22,039 nt of DNA from a virus, in IMG/VR virus record IMGVR_UViG_3300034050_000363, positions 1 through 22,039 of that record; one strand, written 5' to 3'. Positions 1 to 5,842 of this stretch are shown here, one piece after another. The stretch's first letter is position 1, and each line of letters begins with the position of its first letter. The translations under genes were made by a program, and so were the position numbers. A model generated the notes under the pieces. It was not told the DNA's origin and did no database searches. It saw only the letters and a list, made by a program, of their open reading frames with translations.

Positions 1-1
1 C

Positions 2-334
2 CCAGTTAAAAATAAAGAGGATGTATATAAGATATTACGAATGGATATAGTAGAGAATTATAAATCTATATTAGATACACATGGATCATCGAAAGATGAT
101 GACTCTACAGATTTTATTATAGGATGTATGGGTAGATTATTTGAATTCAATACAGATGACTGGGGAGTAGCTGAAATAACGGAGGTAGCTATAGGTAGTG
201 GAGGTAACTTTGCATTAGGTTCTCTATACTCTACTATAGGTAATGATCCCCTGGAAAGAATAGGATTGGCTATTGGATCTGCTATTACATATTCCCCCAC
301 TTGCCAGGGACCAATAGATATACTATCTTTATAA
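2..334 (+). CDS. HslV/proteasome-like Ntn-hydrolase, C-terminal part (5' end outside window)
   Basis: The frame is open from base 2 to the TAA at 332-334, so the gene starts upstream of the window. The first ATG in it (41) has no good ribosome site. The segment VAIGSGGNFALGSLYSTIG followed by a helical stretch rich in small residues matches the IGSGGNYALAAARAL region of HslV and proteasome beta subunits, which are N-terminal-nucleophile peptidases that form barrel proteases with an ATPase. The catalytic N-terminal Thr or Ser would lie outside the window and cannot be checked. It is the only plus-strand gene before 10.8 kb and converges on the minus-strand microprotein operon. It could instead be another Ntn-hydrolase. 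The fold call is fairly good; protease activity is inference. Confidence 0.72.
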   Translation, partial: PVKNKEDVYKILRMDIVENYKSILDTHGSSKDDDSTDFIIGCMGRLFEFNTDDWGVAEITEVAIGSGGNFALGSLYSTIGNDPLERIGLAIGSAITYSPTCQGPIDILSL

Positions 335-480
335 TACTCCCTATATATATAGTAATAGTGTATATAGCATATAGGGCATACAGAAGTCAATAGACATTAC
401 GAAAGAGTTATAATTTCCCCATTTTTTATATATTATATATATCGTATATAAGTTTATATATATTATCTATGCATTTACCT

Positions 481-510
481 ACGTTTGCTTATGTTTGCAT
501 GTGTTTGTGG
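481..510. repeat. Three 10-bp-phased GTTTG repeats
   Basis: Three consecutive decamers, acGTTTGctt, atGTTTGcat and gtGTTTGtgg, keep GTTTG at the same position with a 10-bp period, about one DNA turn. They lie inside the AT-rich convergent intergenic region. This looks like a small iteron-type or operator array; the function is unknown. Confidence 0.55.
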
Positions 511-570
511 GGGATTTATTATAGAAAAATAAAGATTACGAGGAGTTTTAATTATTTTCTATTACCCATA

Positions 571-600
571 TCACTCCTTTTTACTCCATTCTATTCCACT
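571..600. repeat. Three 10-bp-phased ACTCC/ATTCC repeats
   Basis: Decamers tcACTCCttt, ttACTCCatt and ctATTCCact repeat with a 10-bp period, 60 bp downstream of the GTTTG set. GGAGT at 541-545 is the reverse complement of the ACTCC core. Function unknown; the helical phasing suggests protein binding. Confidence 0.45.
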
Positions 601-781
601 GCAAATATCACAGTAACATATATATACCTATAATCATGTCTATAAACACTACTTTAAAGCCTATTTGAGCTATTCTGAGGGGCTATATAAGCTATCTTCA
701 CTACCAGGTACGCACATATATATCTATATATAAGTATTTCTCTCTTGGGATATATATCTATTACGAGTATATGTGTATATA

Positions 782-810
782 GGGTAATGGGGTAATGTTT
801 TATCTACCCC
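782..810. repeat. Tandem GGGTAATG with a GGGGTA/TACCCC inverted repeat
   Basis: GGGTAATG is repeated exactly at 782-789 and 790-797. GGGGTA (789-794) and TACCCC (805-810) form a 6-bp stem with a 10-nt loop, beginning 7 nt past the stop codon of the minus-strand operon. It could help end transcription or stabilise the mRNA 3' end, but no T run follows on either strand. Confidence 0.4.
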
Positions 811-816
811 GAATAT

Positions 817-981
817 TTATCTGAGTCTTCTTTCCTTATCTGACATCTCTCTACCCTTAACATAACCTTTTCTAAAACCAACCTCATATTCTTCTGCTCT
901 CACCTTACGAATAAGAACGCATAGGTGACAGACCTTCATATTAGGATCTGCTCTATTCATACAAAGCTTATCGTGTTTCAT
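817..981 (-). CDS. Cys-rich microprotein of the HD-C-CxxC-YxxG family (54 aa)
   Basis: The product has HDKLC near its start, then CHLC at residues 18-21 (Cys18 and Cys21), and ends with a basic helix carrying YEVGFRKGY (residues 32-40). The HD-x2-C, C-x2-C and Y-x2-G-[YF]-x2-G-[YW] elements also occur in the 66-aa and 67-aa proteins upstream in the same operon, so the three look paralogous. The cysteines probably bind zinc. The ATG shares one base with the TAA of the gene before it (TAATG), so translation is coupled. This is the last gene of the operon. The biochemical role is unknown. Confidence 0.7.
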   Translation of the reverse strand: MKHDKLCMNRADPNMKVCHLCVLIRKVRAEEYEVGFRKGYVKGREMSDKERRLR

Positions 982-1088
982 TACTCTCTACCTCTCTCTA
1001 TCCATCTATCTTCATGAATAATAAGATGATGTTGTATTTCATAATCTTTCCTGGGTATCTTAGTTCCACAGATAGGGCAATCTATCAT
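981..1088 (-). CDS. Single C2H2-type zinc-finger microprotein (35 aa)
   Basis: The sequence starts MIDCPICGTKI and later carries HHLIIH, giving Cys4-x2-Cys7 and His20/His21 with His25. This is the ligand spacing of a lone C2H2 zinc finger. GAGGATG precedes the ATG by 7-8 nt. The ATG overlaps the stop of the upstream gene (ATGA) and the TAA overlaps the next ATG (TAATG). Such a small finger could bind nucleic acid or a host protein. Support comes from tight packing within the operon and intact ligands; the target is unknown. Confidence 0.68.
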   Translation of the reverse strand: MIDCPICGTKIPRKDYEIQHHLIIHEDRWIERGRE

Positions 1089-1228
1089 GTGTCATCCTCT
1101 ATCTTTTCATTGGCAATCTTTTCTAATCTATGAATCTCTTTATGTAAGCTCAGCATATCTTTAACATGTTTCTTCTTTGCAGGACCGTATTGCCAACCGC
1201 ATGTACATGTAATTGTATGAAAGAACAT
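1085..1228 (-). CDS. CxCGW-type zinc-binding microprotein (47 aa)
   Basis: The N-terminus carries TCTCGWQYGP (Cys8, Cys10) and is followed by a basic helix with spaced histidines (His21, His29, His33). C-x-C-G-W followed by distant His is a common theme of small actinophage zinc-binding proteins. The start overlaps the stop of the upstream 66-aa gene (TAATG at 1226-1230) and its own stop overlaps the next ATG (ATGA). No further function can be assigned. Confidence 0.65.
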   Translation of the reverse strand: MFFHTITCTCGWQYGPAKKKHVKDMLSLHKEIHRLEKIANEKIEDDT

Positions 1229-1428
1229 TAGTCTTTATCCTTACATTGAATACATAGGTCTAAAGACACTATTCCTCCTGTACCGCAAACAATACATCTG
1301 TTTGTATAATGTTGTTCCGCATCTGAGTACCCGTCTAGATACCCATCTCTATATGCATCATGAATACATGGTGGACATCCTTCATACTTTGTATGATTAC
1401 ATTGTCCATATTTAGGATCATGACTCAT
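1228..1428 (-). CDS. Cys-rich microprotein of the HD-C-CxxC-YxxG family (66 aa)
   Basis: The start chosen is the ATG at 1428, which follows GGGGAG (1436-1441) and overlaps the TGA of the upstream gene; a longer frame up to 1491 would overlap that gene more. Features in order are SHDPKYGQC, CPPC (18-21), the helix motif YRDGYLDGY (26-34), and a second zinc knuckle CIVCGT ... CIQC near the C-terminus. It therefore has the family core seen in the 54-aa and 67-aa neighbours plus an extra zinc ribbon. Probable zinc binding; role unknown. Confidence 0.7.
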   Translation of the reverse strand: MSHDPKYGQCNHTKYEGCPPCIHDAYRDGYLDGYSDAEQHYTNRCIVCGTGGIVSLDLCIQCKDKD

Positions 1429-1673
1429 CACTTCATCTCCCCTATTTTTAATACAATTAGATCTCTCACAAAACCAGCAGTGCATGAACATGCGTCTCCA
1501 CTACAATGCGTTCCTAACGGAACGGTACATCCATTGCGACAGCAATAATCCTCACAAATATCCATAGCAAGAATCATTTTTATTATTTGTTCATCGGCTT
1601 GTAGTTCACGACTAGACGCACCGCTAGGTGCAGAAGATTCGTGTTCTGTGCCGCAGGACCAACATCTTATCAT
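1428..1673 (-). CDS. Cys-rich hypothetical protein (81 aa)
   Basis: CWSCG near the N-terminus is followed by a Ser/Ala/Glu-rich linker, then a dense cysteine cluster (residues about 40-64, including CEDYCCRNGC and CSGDACSC), then a hydrophobic and basic tail. Ten cysteines in 81 residues suggest one or two metal sites. The stop overlaps the next ATG (TGATG). The ribosome site upstream of 1673 is weak (AGAAAG). No family is recognised, and the pattern is too short for a function call. Confidence 0.6.
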   Translation of the reverse strand: MIRCWSCGTEHESSAPSGASSRELQADEQIIKMILAMDICEDYCCRNGCTVPLGTHCSGDACSCTAGFVRDLIVLKIGEMK

Positions 1674-1713
1674 TTGTTTTCTTTCTATTTTTCCGTCGAA
1701 TTAAAAGACATAA

Positions 1714-2106
1714 TTATAGCTCTCCAAGCATGTCATATTTTGAGTATCTTTCTTCTGCTTTCTTTATGTATTCATCTGCACATTTCTTACAGTATCCGAA
1801 GTACCAATACTTGTGTACCCGAATTTTTACCTCGTCACTAGGCTTATTTGCACCACAGAGTTCACAGGTATATGAAGCTTGATATTCCGCAGAACGAACA
1901 ATGTCATCCATAATCTGTACTGCCAGGTCTCCCCAATTTTTTGTATCATCAGAGTGAGTATAGTAATATCGTAGACCACCAAACTTTTCTTTAATCTGAT
2001 CAATCTTATAATTTGGGTCTATGCACTTTAGTTTCTCATGAGTACGATGAATGATATCTTTCCAACCATTGTTACACTCCAGTCCGTATGGTTCTGGATA
2101 GTTCAT
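1714..2106 (-). CDS. Phage hypothetical protein with KEKFGGLRYYY motif and Cys pairs (130 aa)
   Basis: The start is set at ATG 2106 because AGGAGT precedes it; the open frame to 2160 would overlap the upstream gene. The N-terminal half contains IDQIKEKFGGLRYYY, a sequence I recognise from many uncharacterised phage proteins that also end with a small zinc-binding part. Here that part is CELCGA followed by GYCKKC, fitting one four-Cys site. The C-terminus is a charged helix. The family is widespread in phages but its function is not known. Confidence 0.75.
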   Translation of the reverse strand: MNYPEPYGLECNNGWKDIIHRTHEKLKCIDPNYKIDQIKEKFGGLRYYYTHSDDTKNWGDLAVQIMDDIVRSAEYQASYTCELCGANKPSDEVKIRVHKYWYFGYCKKCADEYIKKAEERYSKYDMLGEL

Positions 2107-2114
2107 GTCTACTC

Positions 2115-2318
2115 CTATACTCCATTGAGTTCTTGTAGTTTTGATATTGCAGCATTCCACCCATCAGAATATCCTTCATCATAAGTCTTATCTTTACCGT
2201 GTGATTTCTTATCTTTATAATGATCTCTCACATTATCAATTAGATTACAGTAGGCACAATTCTTTCGTTCAACAATGTGTGGATTTGGTGTTGGGCAAAG
2301 CCCATCATGACCTTTCAT
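2115..2318 (-). CDS. Cys-rich microprotein of the HD-C-CxxC-YxxG family (67 aa)
   Basis: GHDGLC near the N-terminus, CAYCNLIDNVRD (Cys21, Cys24) and the C-terminal YDEGYSDGW helix (46-54) give the same order of elements as the 54-aa and 66-aa proteins downstream. The HDxLC ... CxxCxLIxxVR pattern resembles small actinophage proteins of unknown role. The ATG follows GAGGAATA and lies 6 nt past the stop of the 138-aa gene. Likely zinc binding. Confidence 0.7.
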   Translation of the reverse strand: MKGHDGLCPTPNPHIVERKNCAYCNLIDNVRDHYKDKKSHGKDKTYDEGYSDGWNAAISKLQELNGV

Positions 2319-2324
2319 TATTCC

Positions 2325-2741
2325 TCAATCCCATAGCTCTGTGAAATGATCTGCTAACCAATGTACACTAGCTTTGATGTCTTTGTCAAGTACCCCGCCA
2401 GATTCTTTTGCATCTTCTTCATTCCAGGCAAGGCCGTTGTTTAGATATTGCTGGAAAATTGCAATGTGGGTTAAATAATCAGTGTTTCTTCTAATCACCA
2501 TAGATTCTATATCTTTACAATATGAGTCGTTTGGGTCGCTGTAAGACATTGAGACACCCATACCATTATGTACATACCAATCAAGCACTCCTGCAAAAAC
2601 TCCTGCTAGATAGGTGTCTGCGTTCCACATGTCTTTATCGCTGTACCCTCGAACAATACGCTGATGCCACCACTTGGGAGTGCGAATGGCATTACGAACA
2701 CTACGCATAATCGAAGAATATACCCTAGTTATGCGTATCAT
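2325..2741 (-). CDS. Phage hypothetical protein (138 aa)
   Basis: The recognisable segment is the basic, Trp-rich WWHQRIVRGYSDKDMW followed by NADTYLAGVFAGVLDWYV. Similar R-G-[WY]-S-D-x-D-x-W segments occur in uncharacterised actinophage proteins. No signal peptide is evident and the rest is mixed helix. The ATG at 2741 lies 17 nt inside the hydrolase gene and has no clear ribosome site; Met12 (2708) is an alternative start. Function unknown. Confidence 0.62.
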   Translation of the reverse strand: MIRITRVYSSIMRSVRNAIRTPKWWHQRIVRGYSDKDMWNADTYLAGVFAGVLDWYVHNGMGVSMSYSDPNDSYCKDIESMVIRRNTDYLTHIAIFQQYLNNGLAWNEEDAKESGGVLDKDIKASVHWLADHFTELWD

Positions 2742-3603
2742 AATGTTTTTGCATTTCTGTCCATGCTGCTGACCCTTCTTTTATAATCAATCCACCCAAA
2801 ACATCATCCTTATCCCATCCATACCAAAATACTGGAGAGTGTCCTGCATATCTATAAGTATCTCTGACATATCTTTCAGATGTTTGTGGATCTAGCGTCT
2901 TTCCTAAAAGATTGTAGTTTGTTTCTGTTACCCAGATAAGTTTTGGACCATTTAGCCTATTAACGGAGTTTCTAACATCTTGTAAGTAAGAATACCAGGA
3001 TGCAGCCCCCATTCCTATTTCTGGATAGATATGGCAAGAAACTCTATCTACTGGCCACCCACCTTTTTTAAGCGTTTTAAGATACCTCTCAGCCCTTTTC
3101 ATTCCACCACTAGAAACTCTTGGCAAGACTGATGCTGACAACACTATGGCCTGATTGTCATTAGTTTTGATAGTGTTATATGCCCTCTTTGTCATTGAGA
3201 CAAGGGCATTGATGTTTTTAGTGTCATATGGATACATAAAGTCTGCCAACTGTGGTTCATTCCATATCTCATATGCATTAATCTTTCCAGCATATCTTTT
3301 TGATACCATCCAAACAAATTTATTCCACTCTTCAGGGCTATAAGGCAAAGAATTAGATCCTGGACCAAGCCATTTAGCAAAATGTGGTGCTTCTGGATCT
3401 TTTGCTAACCATTTGGGAGTTGCAGCAAAGACATATAAAATGTTTCTGTCAGAATAAAGATTTACTAAGTAATCTAGTTTTGACCAGTTGTAGTTATTTG
3501 GACCAAGGTGTATATCTTTCCATGCCACTCCGCAATCCCAAAGTCTTATCCAATCAGTTTTGGGAGGGGATTCCAATGGATCATTAAAGTGCATACCCAG
3601 CAT
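2725..3603 (-). CDS. Clan GH-A glycoside hydrolase (GH39/GH5-like)
   Basis: This 292-aa protein is a (beta/alpha)8-barrel retaining glycosidase of clan GH-A. It shows RLWD near strand 1, the acid/base motif YEIWNEPQ (Glu116), CHIY (190-193) and the nucleophile strand WVTETNYN (Glu227), followed by FWYGWDKDD near the last strand. Both catalytic glutamates are present, so the enzyme is probably active on a polysaccharide or glycoside; the substrate cannot be read. No signal peptide is seen, so it acts in the cytoplasm, on release at lysis, or as a virion part. A leaderless-type promoter lies directly before the ATG, inside the FmdB-like gene, so it may be transcribed apart from the operon. Unusual company among zinc microproteins. 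Confidence 0.82.
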   Translation of the reverse strand: MLGMHFNDPLESPPKTDWIRLWDCGVAWKDIHLGPNNYNWSKLDYLVNLYSDRNILYVFAATPKWLAKDPEAPHFAKWLGPGSNSLPYSPEEWNKFVWMVSKRYAGKINAYEIWNEPQLADFMYPYDTKNINALVSMTKRAYNTIKTNDNQAIVLSASVLPRVSSGGMKRAERYLKTLKKGGWPVDRVSCHIYPEIGMGAASWYSYLQDVRNSVNRLNGPKLIWVTETNYNLLGKTLDPQTSERYVRDTYRYAGHSPVFWYGWDKDDVLGGLIIKEGSAAWTEMQKHYDTHN

Positions 3604-3638
3604 GATTTATTGTATCACTAACTTTTTGAGTCTGTCGA
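3604..3638 (-). promoter_or_regulatory. Leaderless-type promoter of the glycoside hydrolase
   Basis: Read on the minus strand: TCGACA (3633-3638), 18-nt spacer, TACAAT (3609-3614) with an extended -10 TGA before it. Only 5 nt separate the -10 box from the ATG at 3603, so the start site should fall at or next to the ATG. No ribosome site lies before this ATG, which fits a leaderless mRNA. Confidence 0.55.
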
Positions 3639-3797
3639 GTAAAATCCTTTACCTTTAAACTGAATACCAGTAAGACCTATTTTTTTAGTAAACTGTTTTG
3701 AATTGCATGTTGGGCATCTAGTCAATGTACTTTCATGAATGCTTTGATGAATGTCAATCATTCCACATGAATTGCATTGATATGAGTATGTTGGCAT
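3618..3797 (-). CDS. FmdB-family zinc ribbon protein (59 aa)
   Basis: MPTYSYQCNSCG at the N-terminus, CPTCNS at Cys28/Cys31 and the C-terminal FKGKGFYSTDSK match the FmdB / CxxC_CxxC_SSSS family, whose typical members read MPxYEYxCxxCG ... CPxCG ... FKGxGFYxTD and are of similar length. Four cysteines form a zinc ribbon. The family was named as a putative regulator near amidase genes; the actual role is unclear. The ATG shares a base with the TAA of the gene upstream (TAATG). The promoter of the glycoside hydrolase lies inside its 3' end. Confidence 0.85.
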   Translation of the reverse strand: MPTYSYQCNSCGMIDIHQSIHESTLTRCPTCNSKQFTKKIGLTGIQFKGKGFYSTDSKS

Positions 3798-4030
3798 TAC
3801 CAGATCCTTACCGCAGGAATACAGTCATCATTACCAAAATCCCAGCCTTCCATTTCTTCGTCTGTCATGGGGAGTCCTTCATGGGTATCACAAACCATAT
3901 CTGAACACCATCCCATTTCTTTTCCAAATGCCATCCAACCATAAAAATCAATCTCTTTGTTGTTGATCTTTGTTTCTTCGGCAATTCTCTTACGCCAATA
4001 CTTCTCAAACTGTGGTTGATTTGGATTCAT
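3797..4030 (-). CDS. Hypothetical acidic protein (77 aa)
   Basis: The sequence starts MNPNQPQFEKYWRKRIAEE, has FYGWMAFGKEMGWC in the middle and an acidic tail (TDEEMEGWDFGNDDC). There are no membrane segments or clear motif. GAGGA lies 11 nt before the ATG, which directly abuts the TAA of the 21-aa gene; its own stop overlaps the next ATG. It is a real gene by packing; no function can be assigned. Confidence 0.65.
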   Translation of the reverse strand: MNPNQPQFEKYWRKRIAEETKINNKEIDFYGWMAFGKEMGWCSDMVCDTHEGLPMTDEEMEGWDFGNDDCIPAVRIW

Positions 4031-4096
4031 TTAGTTATCATCCTCGTCAATGTTTTCTATTCCATGCATTACATATAAATCTTTCATCTTTCCCAT
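4031..4096 (-). CDS. 21-aa microprotein starting MGKMKDLY
   Basis: The frame starts with a TAATG overlap to the 128-aa gene and ends directly before the ATG of the 77-aa gene, so it exactly fills the gap between two coupled genes. The peptide begins MGKMKDLYVMHG and ends in acidic residues (DEDDN). Very short phage proteins beginning MG[KR]MK[DE]L are, to my memory, seen in unrelated phages, but this was not checked. It may be functional, or only a coupling ORF. Confidence 0.5.
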   Translation of the reverse strand: MGKMKDLYVMHGIENIDEDDN

Positions 4097-4482
4097 TATA
4101 GATACCCATCTCTCTTCCACTCTGAGTACCCCAAAGAATCTTCTTCTGTTATAAGTGGCTCGCCTTCTTTAAGAAGAGCTGGTTCTACTTTGGTGGTAAC
4201 TGTTGGATTTTCCGTTGCCAATGAACCTGTTGACCAAGATCCAGAGGTATTCTTAGATAGGTTACCTGTTCTCAGGACAGCCATCTTTTGATCTAAGTTT
4301 ATATCGTGTATTTTTTTTATTGCCCACTCCATTGTTGCTGCAATAGTTTCGGCAGTAGAAATAAAAGATATTGCCATATCTGATGGATGATTTTTAGTAC
4401 CCTTTTTAAAATAATTTTGCTCATGAAGAGTGTCTACAATTATTGCAGCAAACTCTTCTGTTGTCATATATAAATTACTCAT
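4096..4482 (-). CDS. Hypothetical protein (128 aa)
   Basis: AAGGAGA stands 5-6 nt before the ATG and the ATG overlaps the upstream stop (ATGA). The N-terminal 70 residues look helical and amphipathic (MTTEEFAAIIVDTLHEQ, then TAETIAATMEWAIKKI). The C-terminal half is Ser/Thr/Glu-rich and probably flexible. No motif is recognised. It belongs to the microprotein operon driven from the promoter at 4681-4710. Confidence 0.68.
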   Translation of the reverse strand: MSNLYMTTEEFAAIIVDTLHEQNYFKKGTKNHPSDMAISFISTAETIAATMEWAIKKIHDINLDQKMAVLRTGNLSKNTSGSWSTGSLATENPTVTTKVEPALLKEGEPLITEEDSLGYSEWKRDGYL

Positions 4483-4646
4483 TTTTTCTCCTTATGGCAA
4501 ATGCAACCACATTTACCGTGATTAAATTGATAGGGACAGTTTTCATGATGTTCTGTTATACAAAAGCCACTGGGACCTTCTAGTTGTCTTTCTGGTGTTG
4601 GTATTGGAGTTGTCAGATCTTCTCTTTTTTTTCTAACGCTTGCCAT
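4479..4646 (-). CDS. Cys/His-rich microprotein (55 aa), first gene of the operon
   Basis: The ATG at 4646 is chosen for AAGGAGATACGGA before it; the frame is open further upstream without a ribosome site and would cross the promoter. The N-terminus is basic (ASVRKKRE), then a Pro-rich linker, then FCITEHHENCP and GKCGCICH near the end: Cys29, His33, His34, Cys37, Cys47, Cys49, Cys... and a final His, enough for one or two zinc ions. Similar CxCxCH tails are typical of small actinophage proteins. Role unknown. Confidence 0.68.
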   Translation of the reverse strand: MASVRKKREDLTTPIPTPERQLEGPSGFCITEHHENCPYQFNHGKCGCICHKEKK

Positions 4647-4680
4647 TTCCGTATCTCCTTGCGCCAGTTTCCGTGTCACT

Positions 4681-4710
4681 ATTATAACGCAAATATTATG
4701 TTTTTGTCAA
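4681..4710 (-). promoter_or_regulatory. Near-consensus sigma70-type promoter of the microprotein operon
   Basis: On the minus strand TTGACA (4705-4710) and TATAAT (4681-4686) are both perfect, with an 18-nt spacer. The predicted start near 4674 leaves a leader of about 28 nt with an AAGGAG site. It lies 3 nt past the 3' end of tRNA-Asn and reads into the operon that ends at 817. Confidence 0.8.
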
Positions 4711-4713
4711 TAG

Positions 4714-4785
4714 CTGGCGTGGAAGGATTCGAACCTTCAACCCTTCGATTAACAGTCGAATTCTCTGCCGTTGAGATACACGCCA
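4714..4785 (-). tRNA. tRNA-Asn (GTT)
   Basis: A full cloverleaf can be folded: acceptor TGGCGTG/CACGCCA, anticodon loop CTGTTAA with anticodon GTT, and T-arm GGTTCGAATCC. The discriminator is G, as usual for Asn, and CCA is not encoded. It reads Asn AAU/AAC codons, frequent in this AT-rich phage. Confidence 0.93.
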
Positions 4786-4801
4786 ATATAGGTACATCAT
4801 A

Positions 4802-5842
4802 CTACAAAGAATTGATTAAGTCAAGGTAAGAGTCTTTAAGATTTTCTGAAGAAAAGTTATTATATCCAATGTCGAATGCCTCTTGTTTATCATCAGATAG
4901 GTTATCTTGTGAAAAGTATTTATCAACTACCTTGGCCAGAGACTTTGGATCAGCCTCATATAATTTTATACCGATTCTTGCCATAAAATCTTTAACAAAG
5001 CTTGCATCTGACAACCATTTACCAGGAAGAATGATGTTATTTGGAGATATATCTGTCATAAAAACAGGTATACCACTCATAAGAGCTTCATTCATGGGCA
5101 AGCAAAGACCAGCGTACCTTCTGGGGAGGATCATGGCATCATATCCAGAATACATATCTTCACGATTAATCTCATTACCAACCAAAACAGCAATCCTCTT
5201 GTCTTCAGACTCTATCTTTAAATCTGTCTGGCTCTTTATTACCAATTCATATTCAGAATTAGAATGCTTTAACATGTCAATGACACTATTTGTACCATTT
5301 CTGTCATATATAGCAGCCTTTCCTCCTATATGAAGCAGCTTATTTGTTCTTATTGAGTTTACTTCTTTATTCCTCTTAAATGTTTGTGAGTCTGTTGGGG
5401 GCGGTAGGTATTTAACCATACATCTACCCGAAAATTTTTCTTCTACTTCTTCAAATCTCCATAGACTAGGAGCCAACAAGACATCTGGGAGCATTAAGGT
5501 TTCATTAGACATGTAATCTAAGAATTCAAAGTTATATTGAAGAATTGTTTTTATTCTTTTCTTTTTTGCCAAGGCAACGAATTGTTTATTATAAAATGTT
5601 TCACAGCTAAGAACAACACTCAAGCCATCAAAAAACTTTAACAACACCCTGCTATCTGGAAAACCTCTGCTGACAGTTATGTTTCTTCCTTCATACCAGT
5701 CATAATGCTGAACGTTCTTATTATGAAATGTGGATGAATCAATGATAAGGATCTTTTCTGGATTAAGCATTTTTACTAATTCATGGGTTTGATTGCCCAG
5801 ACCAGTATCATCTGCTCTTACAACTATCCCTAGCTTTTTCAT
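4802..5842 (-). CDS. GT-B fold glycosyltransferase (GT4-like)
   Basis: This 346-aa protein begins KKLGIVVRADDTGLGNQTHE, an N-terminal Rossmann start with the Gly loop typical of GT-B enzymes. The C-terminal domain carries LLHIGGKA (169-176) and ILPRRYAGLCLPMNEALMSG (238-257), where Glu252 is in the position of the nucleotide-binding Glu of the E-x7 motif of GT4 enzymes. It probably transfers a sugar from a nucleotide donor; donor and acceptor are unknown. It is the last gene of a four-gene cassette, coupled by TAATG to the GT-A gene. The product may decorate virion proteins or host envelope glycans. Confidence 0.78.
   Translation of the reverse strand: MKKLGIVVRADDTGLGNQTHELVKMLNPEKILIIDSSTFHNKNVQHYDWYEGRNITVSRGFPDSRVLLKFFDGLSVVLSCETFYNKQFVALAKKKRIKTILQYNFEFLDYMSNETLMLPDVLLAPSLWRFEEVEEKFSGRCMVKYLPPPTDSQTFKRNKEVNSIRTNKLLHIGGKAAIYDRNGTNSVIDMLKHSNSEYELVIKSQTDLKIESEDKRIAVLVGNEINREDMYSGYDAMILPRRYAGLCLPMNEALMSGIPVFMTDISPNNIILPGKWLSDASFVKDFMARIGIKLYEADPKSLAKVVDKYFSQDNLSDDKQEAFDIGYNNFSSENLKDSYLDLINSL

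Larger units (their letters stand above)
335..816. other. AT-rich non-coding region between convergent genes
   Basis: About 480 bp without a convincing ORF lie between the plus-strand Ntn-hydrolase stop and the last minus-strand microprotein stop. The stretch is dense in TATATA runs and holds several repeats: an 8-bp inverted repeat CCCTATAT/ATATAGGG (339-346, 369-376), two sets of 10-bp-phased repeats (481-510, 571-600), a tandem GGGTAATG (782-797), and three copies of ATTACGA (396, 535, 760; a fourth is at 34 in the upstream gene). None of the hairpins is followed by a T run, so no intrinsic terminator is called. An origin or a protein-binding array is possible but unproven. Confidence 0.6.

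Noticed and set aside
339-376. CCCTATAT/ATATAGGG hairpin as a terminator of the first gene
   Set aside because: The stem is AT-rich and no T run follows; kept only as an inverted repeat in the region note.
58-390. Minus-strand 110-aa frame
   Set aside because: It is antisense to the Ntn-hydrolase gene, whose frame carries recognisable family motifs.
335-816. CRISPR array
   Set aside because: The repeats are only 8-10 bp, contiguous or nearly so, with no spacers.
4584-4829. Plus-strand 81-aa frame
   Set aside because: It contains the antisense translation of tRNA-Asn and covers the promoter; not a gene.
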